DNA of 64,000 nt from Olsenella sp. SW781 (GCF_012027725.1 NZ_SJOU01000001.1:1-64000); one strand, 5' to 3'. Positions 46,770 through 58,820 are shown, numbered from the stretch's first letter. Translations and numbers: made by a program. The notes: generated by a model not told the origin, from the sequence alone.

Positions 46770-47276
46770 ATGCCCAAGCAAGGTCTCGAGCAGACGATCA
46801 TCGACGCGCTGGAGCCCACGGCCGCCGAGCGCGGCATCGACGTCGTCGACGTCGAGGTCGTCGGCGCGAGCAAGGCGCCGTGCGTGCGCGTCCGGATCGA
46901 CCACGCGGACGAGTCCGCGCCCACCATCACGCTCGACGAGGTGACGGAGGAGACCGAGTGGATCTCGGCCGCGCTCGACGAGCTCGACCCCATTCCGTCG
47001 AGCTTCACGCTCGAGGTCTCGAGCCCCGGCATGGCGCGCCCGCTTCGCAAGCCGCGCGACTTCGCGCGCTTCGCCGGCCAGACGGTGGCGGCGAGCCTCG
47101 TCCCGGGCGAGGGGAGGCGCCGCTACACCGGCACCCTTCTCGGCATCGAGGGGGAGACGGTGGCCCTCGAGGTCGACGGCGAGCGCGTGGAGCTCGCGCT
47201 CGGCGATATCAGGAAGTGCACGATCAAGCCCGACTTCGGCGAGGCCGACGCCTCCGCCCCGGGCAGGAGGAAGTAA
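46770..47276 (+). CDS. rimP: Ribosome maturation factor RimP
   Basis: 168 residues. The RimP fold is supported by RGIDVVDVEVVGASKAPCVRVRID at the N-terminus and LEVSSPGMARPLRKPRDFARFAGQTV in the middle. It helps assemble the 30S subunit. The ATG at 46770 follows GGGAGGGG. It lies directly before nusA, as in most bacteria. Confidence 0.94.
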   Translation: MPKQGLEQTIIDALEPTAAERGIDVVDVEVVGASKAPCVRVRIDHADESAPTITLDEVTEETEWISAALDELDPIPSSFTLEVSSPGMARPLRKPRDFARFAGQTVAASLVPGEGRRRYTGTLLGIEGETVALEVDGERVELALGDIRKCTIKPDFGEADASAPGRRK

Positions 47277-47286
47277 GGAGAAACCC

Positions 47287-48531
47287 ATGGCCTCTCAGAT
47301 GATGGAAGCCCTCGAGCTGCTCTGCCAGGAGCGTCACATCGACCAGCTCTACCTGCTCGACCGCCTCGAGCAGTCGCTCGCGAAGAGCTACGCGGACGTC
47401 CTGCACCTGCCCTTCGGCGCCCGCGTCACGATCGACCGCCAGACCGGCAAGGTCTACGTCTACGAGCTCGTCCCCAAGGGCGAGGAGGACCCGGAGACCG
47501 GCGAGTACACCGAGTTCGATGAGGTCGACGTGACCCCCGCCGACACGAGCCGCATCGCCGCCCAGCACGCCAAGGCCGAGATCAAGGCCATCGTGCGCAA
47601 CGCCGCGCGCGTCCAGATCTACGAGGAGTTCTCGCAGCGCGTGGGCGACATCATCACCGGAACGGTCCTGCAGACCACCTCGGACTTCACGATCATCAAG
47701 ATCCGCGAGGGCGTCGAGGCGGAGCTGCCGCACTTCGACCAGCGCCGCTTCCCCGAGGAGCGCAACGAGCGCCCCGCAGGCGAGCGCTACGCCCACAACC
47801 AGCGCATCCGCGCGATCATTATCGACGTGCGCGACCCCAACTCCACGCAGCCCGTGGTCCGCGGCGAGCGCCAGCGCCCGCCCATCGTGGTCTCCCGCAC
47901 CCACCCGGACCTGCTTCGCCGCCTCTTCGAGCTCGAGGTGCCCGAGGTCTACGACGGCGTCGTCGAGGTCAGGAGCATCGCCCGCGAGCCCGGCGTGCGC
48001 TCCAAGGTGGCCGTCTCGTCAAACGACCCGCGCCTCGACCCGGTGGGCGCCTGCGTCGGCCCCAAGGGCAGCCGCGTGCGCACCGTGGTCTCCGAGCTTC
48101 GCGGCGAGCGCGTCGACGTGGTCCTCTGGAGCGACGACCCCGCCCGCCGCGTGGCCTCCGCGCTCTCGCCGGCGCGCGTCTCCCGCGTGATCATCGACGA
48201 GGAGACCGACTACGCGACCGTCATCGTCCCCGACGACCAGCTCTCGCTCGCCATCGGCAAGGAGGGCCAGAACGCCCGCCTCGCCGCGCGCCTCACGGGC
48301 ATGCACATCGACATCAAGAACGAGTCCCTCGCCGCCGGCGTCCTGCGCGACCTGCCGCACGCCGTCGCGGAGGACGACCTGCTCGACGACGGCGAGTCGC
48401 ACCGCTGCGAGTTCGTCGGCGCCAACGGCGTCCAGTGCCGCAACATGGCCCGTCCGGGCTCGCGCTTCTGCGGCATCCACGAGGCGATCGCCAGCGCCGA
48501 GGTCAGCTCCGACCCCGACTCGCTCATCTAG
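47287..48531 (+). CDS. nusA: Transcription termination/antitermination protein NusA
   Basis: 414 residues. N-terminal RNA polymerase-binding domain (1-125), S1 domain (about 130-200, QRVGDIITGTVLQTTSDFTIIKI), then two KH domains with VGACVGPKGSRVRTVVSEL and LSLAIGKEGQNARLAARLTG. It binds RNA polymerase and nascent RNA. The C-terminus carries an unusual cysteine/histidine tail, HRCEFVGANGVQCRNM ... FCGIH (about 372-398), which could bind zinc. The usual downstream ylxR gene is absent and infB follows 58 bp later. Confidence 0.95.
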   Translation: MASQMMEALELLCQERHIDQLYLLDRLEQSLAKSYADVLHLPFGARVTIDRQTGKVYVYELVPKGEEDPETGEYTEFDEVDVTPADTSRIAAQHAKAEIKAIVRNAARVQIYEEFSQRVGDIITGTVLQTTSDFTIIKIREGVEAELPHFDQRRFPEERNERPAGERYAHNQRIRAIIIDVRDPNSTQPVVRGERQRPPIVVSRTHPDLLRRLFELEVPEVYDGVVEVRSIAREPGVRSKVAVSSNDPRLDPVGACVGPKGSRVRTVVSELRGERVDVVLWSDDPARRVASALSPARVSRVIIDEETDYATVIVPDDQLSLAIGKEGQNARLAARLTGMHIDIKNESLAAGVLRDLPHAVAEDDLLDDGESHRCEFVGANGVQCRNMARPGSRFCGIHEAIASAEVSSDPDSLI

Positions 48532-48589
48532 GGCGCCCGCTACGAATTGACAGACGGGCGCGTGCCCGAAGGTTTGGAAGGTAGGTCAC

Positions 48590-51220
48590 ATGGCAAAGAC
48601 GCGCGTACATGACCTCGCGAAGGAATACGGGATGTCGAGCAAGGAGATGCTCGGACACCTCGCCGACATGAAGATACCGGCCAAGTCGGCCTCCTCGACG
48701 CTCGAGGACGCCTACGTCTCCATCGTGCGCAAGAAGCTCAAGCCCATCCTCGAGGCCCGCGCCGCGGAGATCGAGGCGGCCAAGCGCGCCGAGGAGGAGG
48801 CCAAGGCCGAGGAGGCCCGCATCGCCGCCGAGCAGGCCGAGGCGGAGCGCATCGCCGCCGAGGAGCGCCGCGAGCGCGAGCGCGCCGAGGAGGAGCGCCG
48901 CCGCGCCGCCGCCGAGGCGGAGCGCAAGGCCAAGGAGGCCGCCAAGGCCGAGGCCGAGCGCAAGGCCCGCGAGGAGGCCGAGAAGAACCGCGTGCGCGAC
49001 AACGCGCCGAAGTCCGTCCCGTCCTTCTCGTCCCTGCTCGACCAGATCGCGCAGCAGGAGCAGGTCCTGAAGCAGCAGGCCGAGGAGGCCGCGCAGAAGA
49101 AGGCCGCCGAGAAGGGCGGGCGCGCCCGCCGCGCCGACGGCGCCCGGCCGGCCGGCCGGCGCGGCTCCGGCCCCGCCCCCGCGGCGCAGCCCGGCCCGAG
49201 CGCCCCGGCGTCAGACGACGGCCGCCGTCGCGGCAAGAAGGGCCGTCGCGGCGGGGAGGGCGGCGAGGACCGCTACAGCCGCATGGCGCGCGAGGCCGAG
49301 GCCTACAACCGCAGCCGCGTCCTCGAGGAGGCCCGCGTGGCCGTCGAGGAGGCGTCGCGCGAGTCCACCGGACGGCGCAAGCGCCGCAAGGAGCGCCGCC
49401 AGAAGCAGGCCGAGCAGGCCGCCGAGCAGCACCGCATCGAGGAGGCCATCGCCAACGACCAGGACCTCTCGCAGCTCGACACCGTGAGGGTCCCGCAGGG
49501 CTCCACCGTGGGCGAGCTCGCCGAGCTCCTCGGCGTGCCGGCCAACGACATCATCAAGCGACTCTTCCTGCTGGGCACCCCGCTCACGCTCACCGAGTCC
49601 ATGTCCGACGAGCTCATCGAGCTCGTGGCCGACGACCTCGGCCGCGACGTCAAGGTCATGACCAAGGAGGAGGAGAACTCCTTCACGTTCTACGACGACC
49701 CCGCCGACCTCAAGCCGCGCCCGCCCGTGGTCACGGTCATGGGCCACGTCGACCACGGCAAGACGTCGCTGCTCGACGCCATCCGCCACACGGGCGTGGC
49801 CGAGGGCGAGGCCGGCGGCATCACGCAGGCCATCGGCGCCTCCCAGGTCAAGATCAACGGCCGCACGATCACCTTCATCGACACGCCGGGCCACGAGACC
49901 TTCACGGCCATGCGCGCCCGCGGCGCCAAGGTGACCGACATCGTCATCCTGATCGTCGCCGCCGACGACGGCGTCATGCCGCAGACCGTCGAGTCGATCA
50001 ACCACGCCAAGGCCGCGGGCGTCCCCATCATCGTGGCCGTCAACAAGATCGACAAGCCCGGCGCCAACCCCGACAAGGTGCGCCAGGAGCTCACCGAGTA
50101 CGGCGTCATCCCCGAGGAGTGGGGCGGGCAGAACATGTTCGTCAACATCTCCGCCAAGCAGAAGATCGGCATCGACGAGCTGCTCGAGACCGTCATCCTC
50201 CAGGCCGACGTCCTCGAGCTCAAGGCCAACCCGGACACCTTCGCCTCCGGCAACGTCCTCGAGGCCAAGCTCGACCGCGGCCGCGGCTCCGTGGCCACGG
50301 TCCTCGTGACGCGCGGCACCCTGCACATCGGCGACGCGCTCGTGGCGGGCATGGCCTACGGCCGCGTCCGCGCCATGCTCGACCCCAAGGGCAACTCCGT
50401 CACCGAGGCGGGCCCCTCCGACGCCGTCGAGATCCTCGGCCTCCAGAGCGTGCCCATGGCCGGCGACGAGTTCCGCGTCTTCCAGGACGACCGCGACGCC
50501 CGCGACCTCGCCGACCAGCGCGCCCTCAAGGCCCGCATCGAGGAGCAGAACCGCGTCAAGCACGTCACGCTCGAGAACCTCTTCGACACCATGGCCGACG
50601 CCGAGGTCAAGGAGCTCAACCTCATCATCAAGGCGGACGTCCAGGGTTCGATCGAGGCGCTCCAGGACTCGCTCGACAAGATGGATCAGTCCGAGGTCCG
50701 CATCAACACGATCCACTCCGCCGTCGGTGCCATCACGGAGACCGACGTCGTCCTCGCGGACGCCTCCAACGCCATCATTATCGGCTTCGGCGTGCGCCCG
50801 GAGGCGAAGGCCCGCGCGGCCGCGGAGCGCGACGGCGTGGAGATCCGCACCTACAGCGTCATCTACAAGGCCATCGAGGACATCGACGCCGCCCGCATCG
50901 GCATGCTCAAGCCCACCGAGGTCGAGGTCCAGACCGGCACCGCCGAGGTCCGCGACACCTTCAAGGTGCCCAAGGTCGGCATCGCCGCGGGCTGCATGGT
51001 CCAGGACGGCGAGATCTCCCGCGACGACCAGGTCAGGCTCGTCCGCGACGGCATCGTCGTCTACGACGGCAAGATCGCGTCGCTGCGCCGCTACAAGGAC
51101 GACGTCAAGAGCGTGAAGGCCGGCTTCGAGTGCGGCATCGGCCTGGAGAACTTCCAGGACGTCAAGCCCGGCGACATCATCGAGGGCTACCGCATCGACC
51201 AGGTCGCGCGCACCGAGTAG
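48590..51220 (+). CDS. infB: Translation initiation factor IF-2
   Basis: 876 residues. An IF2N domain ([22 protein letters not shown]) is followed by a long charged linker rich in E, A, K and R (about 55-290), a second IF2N-like segment, then the GTPase: G1 GHVDHGKT near 385, G3 DTPGHE, G4 NKID, then domains II-IV ending at [16 protein letters not shown]. It places initiator tRNA on the 30S subunit. It is the middle gene of the rimP-rbfA operon. Confidence 0.97.
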   Translation: MAKTRVHDLAKEYGMSSKEMLGHLADMKIPAKSASSTLEDAYVSIVRKKLKPILEARAAEIEAAKRAEEEAKAEEARIAAEQAEAERIAAEERRERERAEEERRRAAAEAERKAKEAAKAEAERKAREEAEKNRVRDNAPKSVPSFSSLLDQIAQQEQVLKQQAEEAAQKKAAEKGGRARRADGARPAGRRGSGPAPAAQPGPSAPASDDGRRRGKKGRRGGEGGEDRYSRMAREAEAYNRSRVLEEARVAVEEASRESTGRRKRRKERRQKQAEQAAEQHRIEEAIANDQDLSQLDTVRVPQGSTVGELAELLGVPANDIIKRLFLLGTPLTLTESMSDELIELVADDLGRDVKVMTKEEENSFTFYDDPADLKPRPPVVTVMGHVDHGKTSLLDAIRHTGVAEGEAGGITQAIGASQVKINGRTITFIDTPGHETFTAMRARGAKVTDIVILIVAADDGVMPQTVESINHAKAAGVPIIVAVNKIDKPGANPDKVRQELTEYGVIPEEWGGQNMFVNISAKQKIGIDELLETVILQADVLELKANPDTFASGNVLEAKLDRGRGSVATVLVTRGTLHIGDALVAGMAYGRVRAMLDPKGNSVTEAGPSDAVEILGLQSVPMAGDEFRVFQDDRDARDLADQRALKARIEEQNRVKHVTLENLFDTMADAEVKELNLIIKADVQGSIEALQDSLDKMDQSEVRINTIHSAVGAITETDVVLADASNAIIIGFGVRPEAKARAAAERDGVEIRTYSVIYKAIEDIDAARIGMLKPTEVEVQTGTAEVRDTFKVPKVGIAAGCMVQDGEISRDDQVRLVRDGIVVYDGKIASLRRYKDDVKSVKAGFECGIGLENFQDVKPGDIIEGYRIDQVARTE

Positions 51221-51228
51221 TCACGGAC

Positions 51229-51254
51229 GGGGCGGGGCCGCGCGGCCCCGCCCC
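51229..51254 (+). terminator. GC hairpin between infB and rbfA
   Basis: A perfect 11-bp stem GGGGCGGGGCC (51229-51239) with loop GCGC, no T tract. It may limit expression of rbfA and later genes or protect the infB message. Confidence 0.5.
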
Positions 51255-51271
51255 GCTTGGGGGCATAACCA

Positions 51272-51703
51272 ATGAAGCAGAACCAGTACTCGAGAAGGAC
51301 CAACGCGCTCGCGAGGGAGAAGCTCGCGAGCATCCTGCTCTTCGAGGTGTCCGACCCCGACCTCGCGCTCGTGACCGTCACGGGCGTCGAGGTGTCGGTC
51401 GACAAGTCGCTCCTGCGGGCGTTCGTGAGCTGCGACGCCGATCGCTACGACGAGGTCACCGCCGCGCTCGCGCGCGCCAAGGGCCGCATCCGCTCGCTGC
51501 TGGGCCGCTCGCTCGGCTGGCGCGTGACCCCGGAGCTCGACTTCCGCATCGACACCACGACCGACGAGGCCGAGCGCATCGCGCGCGCCCTCGAGGACGT
51601 GCCGCCCACCATCGGCGTCGAGAAGGACGAGTTCGGCTATCCGATCGCCGGCGAGCCCGCGGGCGCGGGCGAGTCGACTGGCGAGAAGAGCGACGGGGAA
51701 TAG
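51272..51703 (+). CDS. rbfA: 30S ribosome-binding factor A
   Basis: 143 residues. The KH-like RbfA fold is seen in NALAREKLASILLFEVSDPDLALVTVTGVEVSVD, followed by KGRIRSLLGRSLGWRVTPELDFRID. It acts in late 16S rRNA maturation. Residues 7-11, SRRTN, use the codons TCG AGA AGG ACC, rare arginine codons that spell the recurrent 10-mer CGAGAAGGAC. A variable acidic tail follows residue 115. Confidence 0.93.
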   Translation: MKQNQYSRRTNALAREKLASILLFEVSDPDLALVTVTGVEVSVDKSLLRAFVSCDADRYDEVTAALARAKGRIRSLLGRSLGWRVTPELDFRIDTTTDEAERIARALEDVPPTIGVEKDEFGYPIAGEPAGAGESTGEKSDGE

Positions 51704-51712
51704 GGGGTCCGC

Positions 51713-52759
51713 ATGCTGGGGGGATCCATGCCCGCCGAACAGGCCGCGCAGTTCGACGCGATCGCCCGCCTGATCGAGGGGGCGCGCACGGTCGTCGTCT
51801 GCGCGCACACCTCGCCTGACGGCGACGCGCTCGGCTCGGGCCTCGCCCTGGCCGAGATTATCGAGCGCACCTGGCCGGGCCGCGAGGTCACGAGCCTGCT
51901 CGCAGACGACGACGTCGTCCCGCGCACCTACGAGTTCCTCCCGGGCGCCAACGGCTTCGTGCGCGCCTGCGCCTACGAGGGCTCGCCCGACCTCTTCGTC
52001 TGCGTGGACCTCTCGCAGCCGGGTCGTCTCGCCGACGCCCGCGCCGTGCTCGAGCGCTCGGCCCACGTGGCGGTGCTCGACCACCATCCCGGGGGAGAGC
52101 CGAGCTGGGACGCCGGGGTCGTGCGCACGGACGCCGCGGCCGCCGGCATCATCGTCGCCGAGTTCGCGCGTCACGTGGGCTGCGAGCTCACGCCCACGAT
52201 CGCGCAGAACCTGCTCTGCGCCCTCATGACGGACACGGGCTGCTTCCAGTACCAGAACGCCAACGGCGAGGCGTTCTGCGTCGCGAGCTCGCTCGTCGAG
52301 GCCGGCGCCTCGCCGTCCGAGGTGTCGCTCCACGTCTACCAGAGCGACCGGCTCGCCTACATTCACCTCTCCGCCACCGTGATGAGCCGCATCACCACCT
52401 TCGAGCAGGGCAAGATCGCCTACAGCTACGCCACGTCGGCCGACTTCGCCGCGACGGGAGTGCCCGTCGCTGAGTGCGACGGCCTCGTCGACCTCGTCCG
52501 CCGCGTCGACGGCTGCGAGGTGGCCCTCTTCCTGAAGGAGGTCCCCGGCGGAAAGGTCCGCGGCAACCTGCGCGCCAAGTCCGACCGCGACATCTCCTCG
52601 ATCGCCCGCGAGATGGGCGGCGGCGGGCACCCCGCCGCGGCGGGCTTCACCGTGGACGGCGACATCGACGAGGCGCTCGCCGTCGTCCTGCCCAAGCTCC
52701 GCGCCCTGTACGCATGTGCAAAAGGGACAGGCACTTTTGCACGCTCCGCGGAGAGCTGA
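51713..52759 (+). CDS. DHH/DHHA1 phosphoesterase, NrnA-like oligoribonuclease
   Basis: Up to 348 residues. The DHH domain has AHTSPDGDALGSGLAL near 32, CVDLSQPGR, VLDHHPGG near 123 and LLCALMTDTGCFQY. The C-terminal DHHA1 domain has RGNLRAKSDRDISSIAREMGGGGHPAAAGFT near 280-312. Family members degrade nanoRNA or cyclic dinucleotide products; the position between rbfA and truB is typical of nrnA. Two starts (51713 and 51728) both have GGGGG upstream. The last residues (CAKGTGTFA) are read from a GGGACA-type palindrome at 52716-52742. Confidence 0.9.
   Translation: MLGGSMPAEQAAQFDAIARLIEGARTVVVCAHTSPDGDALGSGLALAEIIERTWPGREVTSLLADDDVVPRTYEFLPGANGFVRACAYEGSPDLFVCVDLSQPGRLADARAVLERSAHVAVLDHHPGGEPSWDAGVVRTDAAAAGIIVAEFARHVGCELTPTIAQNLLCALMTDTGCFQYQNANGEAFCVASSLVEAGASPSEVSLHVYQSDRLAYIHLSATVMSRITTFEQGKIAYSYATSADFAATGVPVAECDGLVDLVRRVDGCEVALFLKEVPGGKVRGNLRAKSDRDISSIAREMGGGGHPAAAGFTVDGDIDEALAVVLPKLRALYACAKGTGTFARSAES
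52716..52742. repeat. GGGACA-type palindrome (family H) inside the nrnA-like 3' end
   Basis: GTGCAAAAG-GGACAGGCA-CTTTTGCAC. It lies wholly within the coding sequence, 15 bp before the stop, and 20 bp before the truB/ribF start codon. Confidence 0.85.
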
Positions 52760-52761
52760 CG

Positions 52762-54906
52762 TTGGCCCGCCGTCCGAGCGCGTTCTCGGCGCTCATCGCC
52801 ATAGACAAGCCCGCCGGCATGACGAGCCACGACGTCGTCTCCCGCGTCCGCCGCGCGGTGGGCGAGAAGCGCGTGGGCCACGCCGGCACGCTCGACCCGG
52901 CCGCCACGGGCGTCCTCGTGGTGGGGATCGGCCAGGCGACGAAGCTCCTTGGGCTGCTCACGCTCGACCGCAAGGGCTACGACGCCACGTTCCAGCTCGG
53001 CGCCGAGACCACGACCGACGACGCCGAGGGCGAGGCCACGCGCACGGCCCCGGTGCCGGACGAGCTTCTCGACTACATGCGCGCCAAGGCCGAGGTCCTG
53101 AGCCTCAGGGGCGAGCAGGACCAGGTGCCCCCGTCCTTCTCGGCCGTGTCCGTGGGAGGGCGACGCGCCTACGACGCCGCCCGGGCGGGGGAGGAGCTCG
53201 AGCTTTCCGCCCGGCGCATCCGCGTCTATGACGCGCGCCTCCTCTCCGTTGACGCCGGGGCCGGGAGCTGGGAGCTCTCGCTCGACGTCTCCAAGGGCAC
53301 CTACGTGCGCAGCCTCGCGCGCGACCTTGGTCGCCGCCTCGGGTGCCGCGCGCACGTCTCCGCCCTCCGGCGCACCTTCTCCGGTCCCGTCACGCTCGCC
53401 GACTGCATGACGCTCGAGGAGCTTGAGGCCCGTGGCGTGGAGCTCGTCCACGAGCGCTGCCTCGACCCCGTTCGCGTCCTCGGCCTTCCCGAGCGCGCCC
53501 TTGGGCTCGACGAGGTCGTCGACGTCATGAACGGCCGCAGGATCGGGCTCGGGTCCGTCCGGGATGGCGGCGACCTCCGCGTGCCCGCCCCCGGCGAGCG
53601 CGTTGCCCTCACCCTGGGCGGCGGGCTGGCGGGCATCTGGCGCCGCGACGGCCGCCATCTCGTCTGCGATACAAACTTCCCGCAGGCCGTCGAGGGCGTG
53701 CGCGGGCCGGTCGACGTCCGCTCGCTGGGCCCCGAGTCGCCGCTTGGCCCCCGCGACGTTCGCGAGCTCGTGCGGGCCTCCGTTCCCGCGGGCCGCGCGT
53801 TTCGCGGCGGCTTTGGCATGCGTCTGCTCGGGGGCTCCGTCGAGTGCGTGCTCGACGTCCCCTACTGCGAGCCGTTCTTCTCCGTTGCCGTCGACGAGAA
53901 CGGCGCCCGGGTCGATGACCCGCTCTGTTCCGAGAAGGCCGCGCTTGGCGAGGACCGCCGCTTCGTCTGCGCCATCGGCGCCTTCGACGGCCTGCACCGC
54001 GGGCACCGCGCCCTTCTGCGCCGAGCCCGCGCGGAGGCCGACCGCCGCGGCTGCCGCCTGGCCGTCGTGACCTTCTCGCCCGACCCCGCGCGCGTGCTCT
54101 CGCCGGACGCCGCCCCCGATGACCTGCTCTCCGTTGACGACCGAGAGCATGCGCTCATAGACTCCGGAGCCGACGCGCTCCTCGTGTTCTCGTTCACGCC
54201 CGAGCTTGCGGCCGTGCCCTACGAGCGCTTCGTGCGCGAGGGGCTCGGCCCCTTGCTCGACGTGCGCGCCATCGTGGTCGGCGAGGACTTCCGACTGGGC
54301 GCCCGTGGCGCGGGCACCGTGGACGCCCTGCGCGGGCTCGGCGGGGCCGACGGCTTTGACGTCATCGGCGTCGAGCTCTCCCGCGAGGGCGACGAGCCCA
54401 TCACCGCAACGCGCATCCGCGGCCTCATCGAGCGGGGGAGCGTCGAGGAGGCGTCCGCGCTTCTCGGCCGCTGCCACTACGCCGCGGGCGAGGTCGAGCA
54501 CGGGCGCGGCGAGGGCACGGGCTTCGGCTTCCCCACGGCGAACGTGCGCGTGAGCGAGGACGCCTGCCTTCCCGCGGAGGGGGTCTACGCCGGCTTCGTC
54601 GTCGTGGGCGACGGCCTCGGCACCGACCACGTGGGCGAGGTCGCCTACCCCTCCGCGATCAACGTGGGCAAGCCGAGGTCCTTCTCGCCGGGCGAGGAGG
54701 GCGAGGCCTTCCTCGAGGCGACGCTCCTTGGCTTTGAGGGGGACCTCTACGGGGAGCGCGTCCGCGTGGTCTTCGTGCGCTGGCTTCGCGAGCCGCGCGC
54801 CTTTGGCTCCGTGGAGGAGCTGGAGCGCGTGGTTCTGGGCAACGTCGACTGGGTGCGCAAGGCCCTGGGACGGGAGGGCGTCGAGCTCTCGGGGAGGTGC
54901 GCGTGA
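52762..54906 (+). CDS. Fused tRNA pseudouridine-55 synthase and riboflavin kinase/FAD synthetase
   Basis: One 714-residue frame carries two normally separate enzymes. Residues 1 to about 310 are Tru[14 protein letters not shown], the catalytic Asp in [12 protein letters not shown] near 43, [10 protein letters not shown] and a PUA-like tail. After a linker of about 85 residues comes Rib[13 protein letters not shown] near 406 (FMN adenylyltransferase), [13 protein letters not shown], then the riboflavin kinase motif GFGFPTANV near 588 and a C-terminal kinase domain. truB and ribF are often adjacent, so a loss of the stop between them is likely. The start is TTG at 52762 with GGAGAG upstream. 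The last 4 bp overlap dnaG. Confidence 0.92.
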   Translation: MARRPSAFSALIAIDKPAGMTSHDVVSRVRRAVGEKRVGHAGTLDPAATGVLVVGIGQATKLLGLLTLDRKGYDATFQLGAETTTDDAEGEATRTAPVPDELLDYMRAKAEVLSLRGEQDQVPPSFSAVSVGGRRAYDAARAGEELELSARRIRVYDARLLSVDAGAGSWELSLDVSKGTYVRSLARDLGRRLGCRAHVSALRRTFSGPVTLADCMTLEELEARGVELVHERCLDPVRVLGLPERALGLDEVVDVMNGRRIGLGSVRDGGDLRVPAPGERVALTLGGGLAGIWRRDGRHLVCDTNFPQAVEGVRGPVDVRSLGPESPLGPRDVRELVRASVPAGRAFRGGFGMRLLGGSVECVLDVPYCEPFFSVAVDENGARVDDPLCSEKAALGEDRRFVCAIGAFDGLHRGHRALLRRARAEADRRGCRLAVVTFSPDPARVLSPDAAPDDLLSVDDREHALIDSGADALLVFSFTPELAAVPYERFVREGLGPLLDVRAIVVGEDFRLGARGAGTVDALRGLGGADGFDVIGVELSREGDEPITATRIRGLIERGSVEEASALLGRCHYAAGEVEHGRGEGTGFGFPTANVRVSEDACLPAEGVYAGFVVVGDGLGTDHVGEVAYPSAINVGKPRSFSPGEEGEAFLEATLLGFEGDLYGERVRVVFVRWLREPRAFGSVEELERVVLGNVDWVRKALGREGVELSGRCA

Positions 54907-56864
54907 TCACCGACGAGGACAAGGAGCGGGTCCGCCAGGCGACGGACTTCGTGCAGCTCGTGGCCGAGACCGTGGAGCTGCGCCAGCGCGGGCAGGAGTT
55001 CTGGGGCTGCTGCCCCTTCCACGGCGAGAAGAGCCCGTCCTTCAAGGTGAACCCGGCGACGGGCCTCTGGCACTGCTTCGGCTGCGGCGACGGCGGCGAC
55101 GTCTTCTCCTACGTTCAGCGCCGCGAGAACCTCGACTTCCCCGATGCCATCCGCTACCTCGCGGACCGCGCCGGGATCGAGCTCGCCGAGGAGCGAGGCG
55201 GCCGGCGCGGCCCCAAGAAGACCCGCCTCATGGAGGCGCTCGGCGCGGCCGAGGAGTACTACCACACCATGCTCATGCGGGGGAGGGGCGCGGGCCCGGA
55301 CGAGGCCAGGCGCTACTTCGCGGGCCGCGGCTTCGGCTCGGCCGTCTGCCGGCGCTGGGGGCTCGGCTTCGCCCCGGGCCGCGGGCAGCTCGTGGCGCAG
55401 CTGCGCGCCAAGGGCTTCACGCCCGCCGAGCTGATCGCGGCCGACCTCGCGCAGGAGCGCTCGGGACGCGTCATGGACCGCTTCTACGACCGCGTGATGT
55501 TCCCCATCCACGACGAGCAGGGCCGCACCATCGCCTTCGGCGGGCGCGTGATCGGGCCCAAGCGCGACAACGTGGCCAAGTACGTCAACACGCGCGACAC
55601 GGCCGCCTTCAACAAGGGCAAGCACCTCTTCGCCTACGACCGGGCCAAGGAGACGATGGCGGCCACCGGCGAGGCCATCGTCTGCGAGGGCTACACCGAC
55701 GTCATCGCCATGCACGAGGCCGGCTTCACCAACGCGGTGGCCGCGCTCGGCACGGCCTTCCGCCTGGACCACGTGCGGCTCATGGAGCGCCAGCGCGTGA
55801 GCAGGATCGTCTGCATGTTCGACGGGGACGCCGCGGGGCAGCGCGCTGCCGAGCGCGCGGTTCGCTACATCGACAAGACGTCGGCGGCGCTGCTGTGTGT
55901 GGTGCTGCCGGACAACCAGGACCCGATGGAGTTCCTCTCCGCCCACGGCGCCGACGCGCTGCGCCCCATCCTCGCCGGCGCCCGCCCGCTCATGGACTTC
56001 GTCTTCGAGAAGCGCCTGGCGGGCCTCGACCTCTCCGCCCCGGGGCTTCGCGTCCGCGCCCTCGCCGACATGGCCCAGCTCCTGGCGCCGCTCAAGCACT
56101 CCGTCCTTCTCGACGAGTACGCCACGCGGCTCGCGGACACCCTCGGCATGGACGTCTCCGAGACCAAGCGCGCGATCCGCGAGGCCAAGGTCGTGGAGGC
56201 CGAGGAGGACCGCGCCCCGGCGCGCGCGGCGAGAAGGACCTCCCGCCCTGTGTCTGCGGCCGCCCGACAGGCGCACCCCGAGGCGCCCCTCGCCGACGAG
56301 GCGGACTACGTGCCCGACGACTACGTGCCCGCCGACGCCTACGAGGACGCCCCGGCCCCGACGCCGGCCCGCCCCGCCGGCGGGGCGGGGTATCGCGCCC
56401 TCTCCGCCGACGACCGCATGCAGGTCGCGGCGGAGCGCGAGCTGCTCGGCGCCATGGCGCAGCGCCCGGACGCCCTCAGGCCCTACGCCGAGCGCATCGC
56501 CGGGCTCTCCTGGTCGGACGCCCGCCACGAGGCGATGGCGTGGGCGATCCTCTCCACGCCGGAGGGCACGACCCCGGCCGCGGCGGTCGCGGCGGCGAGC
56601 TCCGTCGTCCCCGAGGCCCCCTCGATCCTCTCGGGCGGGCGCGTTATGGGCGACGACGAGCTCTCGGACGCCGAGAAGCTCGACTTCATCGTGGACACCG
56701 CCGAGCTCTGCTCGTGCCGGAGGCGGATCCGCCAGATACGCGCGGCGCTCAGCTCCTCGTCGCGCCCCGACGAGGAGTCCCAGGCGCTCTTCCGCGAGGC
56801 GACCGAGCTTCAGCGCCGGGTGAACGAGTTGGTCAGGGCACTTTCCTCGGTATCGTCCGAGTAG
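54903..56864 (+). CDS. dnaG: DNA primase
   Basis: 653 residues. N-terminal CHC2 zinc finger [16 protein letters not shown] ... [11 protein letters not shown], a catalytic core with TOPRIM residues [15 protein letters not shown] near 260 and FDGDAAG near 307, then a less conserved helicase-binding tail from about 430. It lays down RNA primers at the fork. The GTG at 54903 is used because GGGGAGG lies 6 bases upstream and it overlaps the previous stop. Residues near 444 (ARRTS) again use AGA AGG in the recurrent 10-mer. rpoD follows, as in many bacteria. Confidence 0.95.
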   Translation: MITDEDKERVRQATDFVQLVAETVELRQRGQEFWGCCPFHGEKSPSFKVNPATGLWHCFGCGDGGDVFSYVQRRENLDFPDAIRYLADRAGIELAEERGGRRGPKKTRLMEALGAAEEYYHTMLMRGRGAGPDEARRYFAGRGFGSAVCRRWGLGFAPGRGQLVAQLRAKGFTPAELIAADLAQERSGRVMDRFYDRVMFPIHDEQGRTIAFGGRVIGPKRDNVAKYVNTRDTAAFNKGKHLFAYDRAKETMAATGEAIVCEGYTDVIAMHEAGFTNAVAALGTAFRLDHVRLMERQRVSRIVCMFDGDAAGQRAAERAVRYIDKTSAALLCVVLPDNQDPMEFLSAHGADALRPILAGARPLMDFVFEKRLAGLDLSAPGLRVRALADMAQLLAPLKHSVLLDEYATRLADTLGMDVSETKRAIREAKVVEAEEDRAPARAARRTSRPVSAAARQAHPEAPLADEADYVPDDYVPADAYEDAPAPTPARPAGGAGYRALSADDRMQVAAERELLGAMAQRPDALRPYAERIAGLSWSDARHEAMAWAILSTPEGTTPAAAVAAASSVVPEAPSILSGGRVMGDDELSDAEKLDFIVDTAELCSCRRRIRQIRAALSSSSRPDEESQALFREATELQRRVNELVRALSSVSSE

Positions 56865-56872
56865 GTTTCGGG

Positions 56873-56878
56873 TATAAT
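56873..56878 (+). promoter_or_regulatory. -10 box of rpoD
   Basis: A perfect TATAAT in the dnaG-rpoD gap, 31 bp before the rpoD start. The -35 region would lie inside the end of dnaG and has no good hexamer. Confidence 0.45.
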
Positions 56879-56908
56879 CTCGAAGTTCATGCGTCGAAGG
56901 GGAGATAC

Positions 56909-58264
<1,356 letters not shown>

Positions 58265-58285
58265 ACCGTCCCTCTGGCCCTGCCC

Positions 58286-58317
58286 GCGGTCCCGCGCCCC
58301 TCACGGTGCGGGGCCGC
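58286..58317 (+). terminator. rpoD terminator-like hairpin
   Basis: GCGGTCCCGC (58286-58295) pairs with GCGGGGCCGC (58308-58317, one G-T pair), followed by TTCTCGT; 21 bp after the rpoD stop. Confidence 0.6.
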
Positions 58318-58340
58318 TTCTCGTGCGGGGGCGAGAGCGC

Positions 58341-58671
58341 CGAGCATGCCCCCGTGCACGGTTTTTGCCCACTCGACCCCGATCCGTGCGCGGTGGCATG
58401 CTCAAGCACGTCTTGCGAGAAGAACGTGCGCCCCTCACGCCTCATCGAGCATGCCTCCACTCACGGAAGCCCCGTCGAGCCCGCAGCACGCGGTCCTTCT
58501 CGTCTCGCAAGCCATTTCGTGCACGGGGGCATGCTCGGGTCCGTCTGCCAACAAGAAGAACCCGCTCCCAAGCCCCGTCGAGCATGCCTCCACTCACACA
58601 GTCGTCGAGCATGCCCCCGCGCACGGAACCGGCCGTCTCAGGCCCGGAAACCGTGCGTCAAGGCATGCTCG
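58341..58671. repeat. 22-nt repeat family B, locus 2 (seven copies)
   Basis: Plus copies start at 58341, 58446, 58579 and 58606; inverted copies at 58383, 58516 and 58650. The unit at 58341 is identical to that at 15391 over 22 nt. Facing pairs at 42 and 44 bp and a tandem pair at 27 bp repeat the spacing of locus 1, 43 kb away. It fills the rpoD to tRNA gap. Confidence 0.85.
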
Positions 58672-58745
58672 AGGGACATCGTGGGTTTCGTCTGCGGATA
58701 ACAAAAAAAGGGACCGAAGCTCGAACTTCGGTCCCTCGCATGTCC

Positions 58746-58820
58746 TGGCTCCCCGGGTAGGATTCGAACCTACGACACGCTGATTAACAGTCAGCTGCGC
58801 TACCACTGCGCCACCGGGGA
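58746..58820 (-). tRNA. tRNA-Asn (anticodon GTT)
   Basis: 75 nt including an encoded CCA end. The acceptor stem TCCCCGG/CCGGGGA is perfect, the discriminator is G, the anticodon arm is CTGACTGTTAATCAG, and the T loop is GTTCGAATC. It stands alone on the minus strand, between repeat families B and G. Confidence 0.95.
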
